64,000 nucleotides of DNA from assembly GCA_910583795.1 (NCBI GenBank), contig CAJTZQ010000006.1, positions 15,261 through 79,260 of the forward strand, given 5' to 3'. Shown in pieces: positions 62,680 through 64,000 of this stretch (positions are counted from its first letter, which is position 1; each line of letters opens with the position of its first letter). The stretch comes from an uncultured Muribaculaceae bacterium. GTDB taxonomy: Bacteria; Bacteroidota; Bacteroidia; Bacteroidales; Muribaculaceae. A program made the position numbers and the translations under genes. A model generated the notes under the pieces. The model searched no databases. It saw only the letters and a list, made by a program, of their open reading frames with translations, and had not been told where the DNA came from.

Positions 62680-63996
62680 ATGGCAAACAAAGAATACTTT
62701 CCCTCGATAGGGAAAATCAAGTTTGAGGGGACATCCAGCTACAATCCCCTCGCATACCGCTACTACGATGCGGACCGTGTGGTTCTCGGCAAACCGATGA
62801 AGGAATGGCTCAAATTCGCCATGGCATGGTGGCACACCCTCTGCGCCGAGGGCGGCGACCAGTTCGGGGGCGGCACAAAGAAATTCCCTTGGAACGAGGG
62901 CGAGACAGCCATCGAGCGTGCGAAGAACAAGGCGGACGCCGGCTTCGAGATCATGGAGAAACTCGGCATCGAGTATTTCTGCTTCCACGACGTTGACCTC
63001 ATCGATGAGGGTTCATCCGTCGAGGAATACGAGAAAAACGTCAAGGAGATCGTGGCATACATCAAGGGCAAGATGCAGGGCACGAACATCAAGAACCTCT
63101 GGGGTACGGCAAACGTGTTCGGCAACGGGCGCTACATGAACGGCGCCGCCACCAACCCTGACTTCGACGTGGTGGCACGCGCGGCGGTGCAGATAAAGAA
63201 CGCCATCGACGCCACGATAGAGCTCGGCGGCAGCAACTACGTGTTCTGGGGCGGACGCGAAGGCTACATGAGCCTGCTCAACACCGACCAGAAGCGTGAG
63301 AAGGAGCATCTCGCCACAATGCTGACCATGGCACGCGACTACGCACGCAGCAAGGGCTTCACGGGCACATTCCTGATCGAGCCCAAGCCCATGGAGCCCT
63401 CCAAGCACCAGTATGACGTCGACACCGAGACGGTGATCGGCTTCCTCAAGGCTCACGGTCTTGACAAGGACTTCAAGGTGAACATCGAGGTCAACCACGC
63501 CACCCTCGCCGGTCACACCTTCGAGCATGAACTCGCCGTCGCCGTCGACAACGGCATGCTCGGCAGCATCGACGCGAACCGCGGCGACTACCAGAACGGC
63601 TGGGACACAGACCAGTTCCCGATCGACAACTACGAGCTGACGCAGGCGATGATGCAGATCATCCGCAACGGCGGACTCGGCAACGGCGGCACGAACTTCG
63701 ACGCCAAGACACGCCGCAACTCCACCGACCTTGAGGACATCTTCATCGCCCACATCGCCGGAATGGACGCGATGGCGCGCGCCCTTCTCAGCGCAGCCGA
63801 CGTTCTTGAGAAATCACCTTACAGGAAGATGCTTGCAGACCGCTACGCATCGTTCGACAAGGGCGAAGGTAAGGAATTTGAAGAAGGCAGGCTCACGCTT
63901 GAGCAGCTTGCAGAGATCGGTCGCCGTGTCAACGAACCGGCACAGACTTCCGGCAAGCAGGAGCTCTATGAGGCTATCATCAACATGTATGCTTAA
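62680..63996 (+). CDS. xylA: Xylose isomerase
   Basis: This 438-residue enzyme converts D-xylose to D-xylulose with two divalent metal ions. Key segments are [13 protein letters not shown] (active-site His and Asp), [27 protein letters not shown] (metal-binding Glu), [20 protein letters not shown] and [19 protein letters not shown]. Length is typical of the longer class II isomerases. The central part is strikingly GC-rich (41 of 60 bases in one line counted, at 63121) compared with xylB (29 of 60 at 61321). The stop lies 4 bases before the window end. Confidence 0.97.
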   Translation: MANKEYFPSIGKIKFEGTSSYNPLAYRYYDADRVVLGKPMKEWLKFAMAWWHTLCAEGGDQFGGGTKKFPWNEGETAIERAKNKADAGFEIMEKLGIEYFCFHDVDLIDEGSSVEEYEKNVKEIVAYIKGKMQGTNIKNLWGTANVFGNGRYMNGAATNPDFDVVARAAVQIKNAIDATIELGGSNYVFWGGREGYMSLLNTDQKREKEHLATMLTMARDYARSKGFTGTFLIEPKPMEPSKHQYDVDTETVIGFLKAHGLDKDFKVNIEVNHATLAGHTFEHELAVAVDNGMLGSIDANRGDYQNGWDTDQFPIDNYELTQAMMQIIRNGGLGNGGTNFDAKTRRNSTDLEDIFIAHIAGMDAMARALLSAADVLEKSPYRKMLADRYASFDKGEGKEFEEGRLTLEQLAEIGRRVNEPAQTSGKQELYEAIINMYA

Positions 63997-64000
63997 TTAA

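Noticed and set aside
63013..63753. 246-codon open frame on the minus strand within xylA
   Set aside because: It is an antisense shadow caused by the high GC of xylA; the composition is dominated by Val, Ala, Glu and His with no domain, and xylA itself is certain.

Overview
The window looks like a chromosomal segment of a gut-type Bacteroidales, most likely of the Muribaculaceae kind (family level is an inference). The signs are a SusC/SusD polysaccharide utilisation locus with a hybrid two-component sensor, lipoproteins with typical lipoboxes, promoters of the Bacteroidetes form TAnnTTTG (often with TTTG about 20 bases upstream), weak Shine-Dalgarno sites, and a xylB-xylA pair. No rRNA, tRNA or CRISPR array was recognised.

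Region 1 (1-14340) is a polysaccharide utilisation locus. A hybrid sensor, cut by the left edge, is divergent from a surface lipoprotein, SusC, SusD, a GH30-type lipoprotein hydrolase and a GH2 beta-galactosidase-like enzyme. The enzymes fit a galactose-containing glycan, perhaps beta-1,6-galactan side chains of arabinogalactan. Near-identical direct repeats in the divergent gap are a candidate operator. Region 2 (14410-23935) holds a P-type calcium ATPase, a DUF4011-type superfamily 1 helicase with a C-terminal nuclease-like domain, a LytTR regulator with a membrane-anchored NAGPA-like protein, and two tandem CreD-like membrane proteins, the first internally shortened. Region 3 (23936-25564) has little intact coding sequence: a decayed tandem-repeat gene, four TTAACCC-led hairpins, a possible small RNA, a degenerate GGAAT repeat array and two long inverted repeats.

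Region 4 (25565-39281) is the most unusual part: ten tightly packed genes in AT-rich DNA (33% GC in one line counted, against 45-48% in lines of flanking genes). In order they encode a vWA protein, a PP2C phosphatase, a Ser/Thr kinase, a zinc finger-GNAT-TPR fusion, an Hsp70 with an inserted zinc ribbon, a zinc-ribbon/membrane/LysM-like protein, an ADP-ribosylglycohydrolase, a 1680-residue helical repeat protein, a J-like protein lacking HPD, and a GrpE-like protein. The first three match the gene content of the known TerY-P signalling triad. Here they are joined to what looks like a private chaperone machine plus acetylation and ADP-ribose enzymes. I infer a stress or conflict-response system; its function cannot be read from sequence alone.

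Region 5 (39449-54828) carries two pairs of exported CHAT and caspase-like proteases in opposite gene order (CHAT-caspase, then caspase-CHAT), with an M23 peptidase and a lipoprotein between them. After these come a YbjN-like membrane protein, a DUF234-type ATPase, a foldback MITE with a TAA target duplication, a second vWA protein, and a sigma factor with a probable anti-sigma partner. Region 6 (55013-64000) is mainly housekeeping: a split ThrE-type exporter, a LysR regulator, a Na+/Ca2+ antiporter, transketolase, xylulokinase and xylose isomerase. The xylA gene is much richer in GC than its neighbours.
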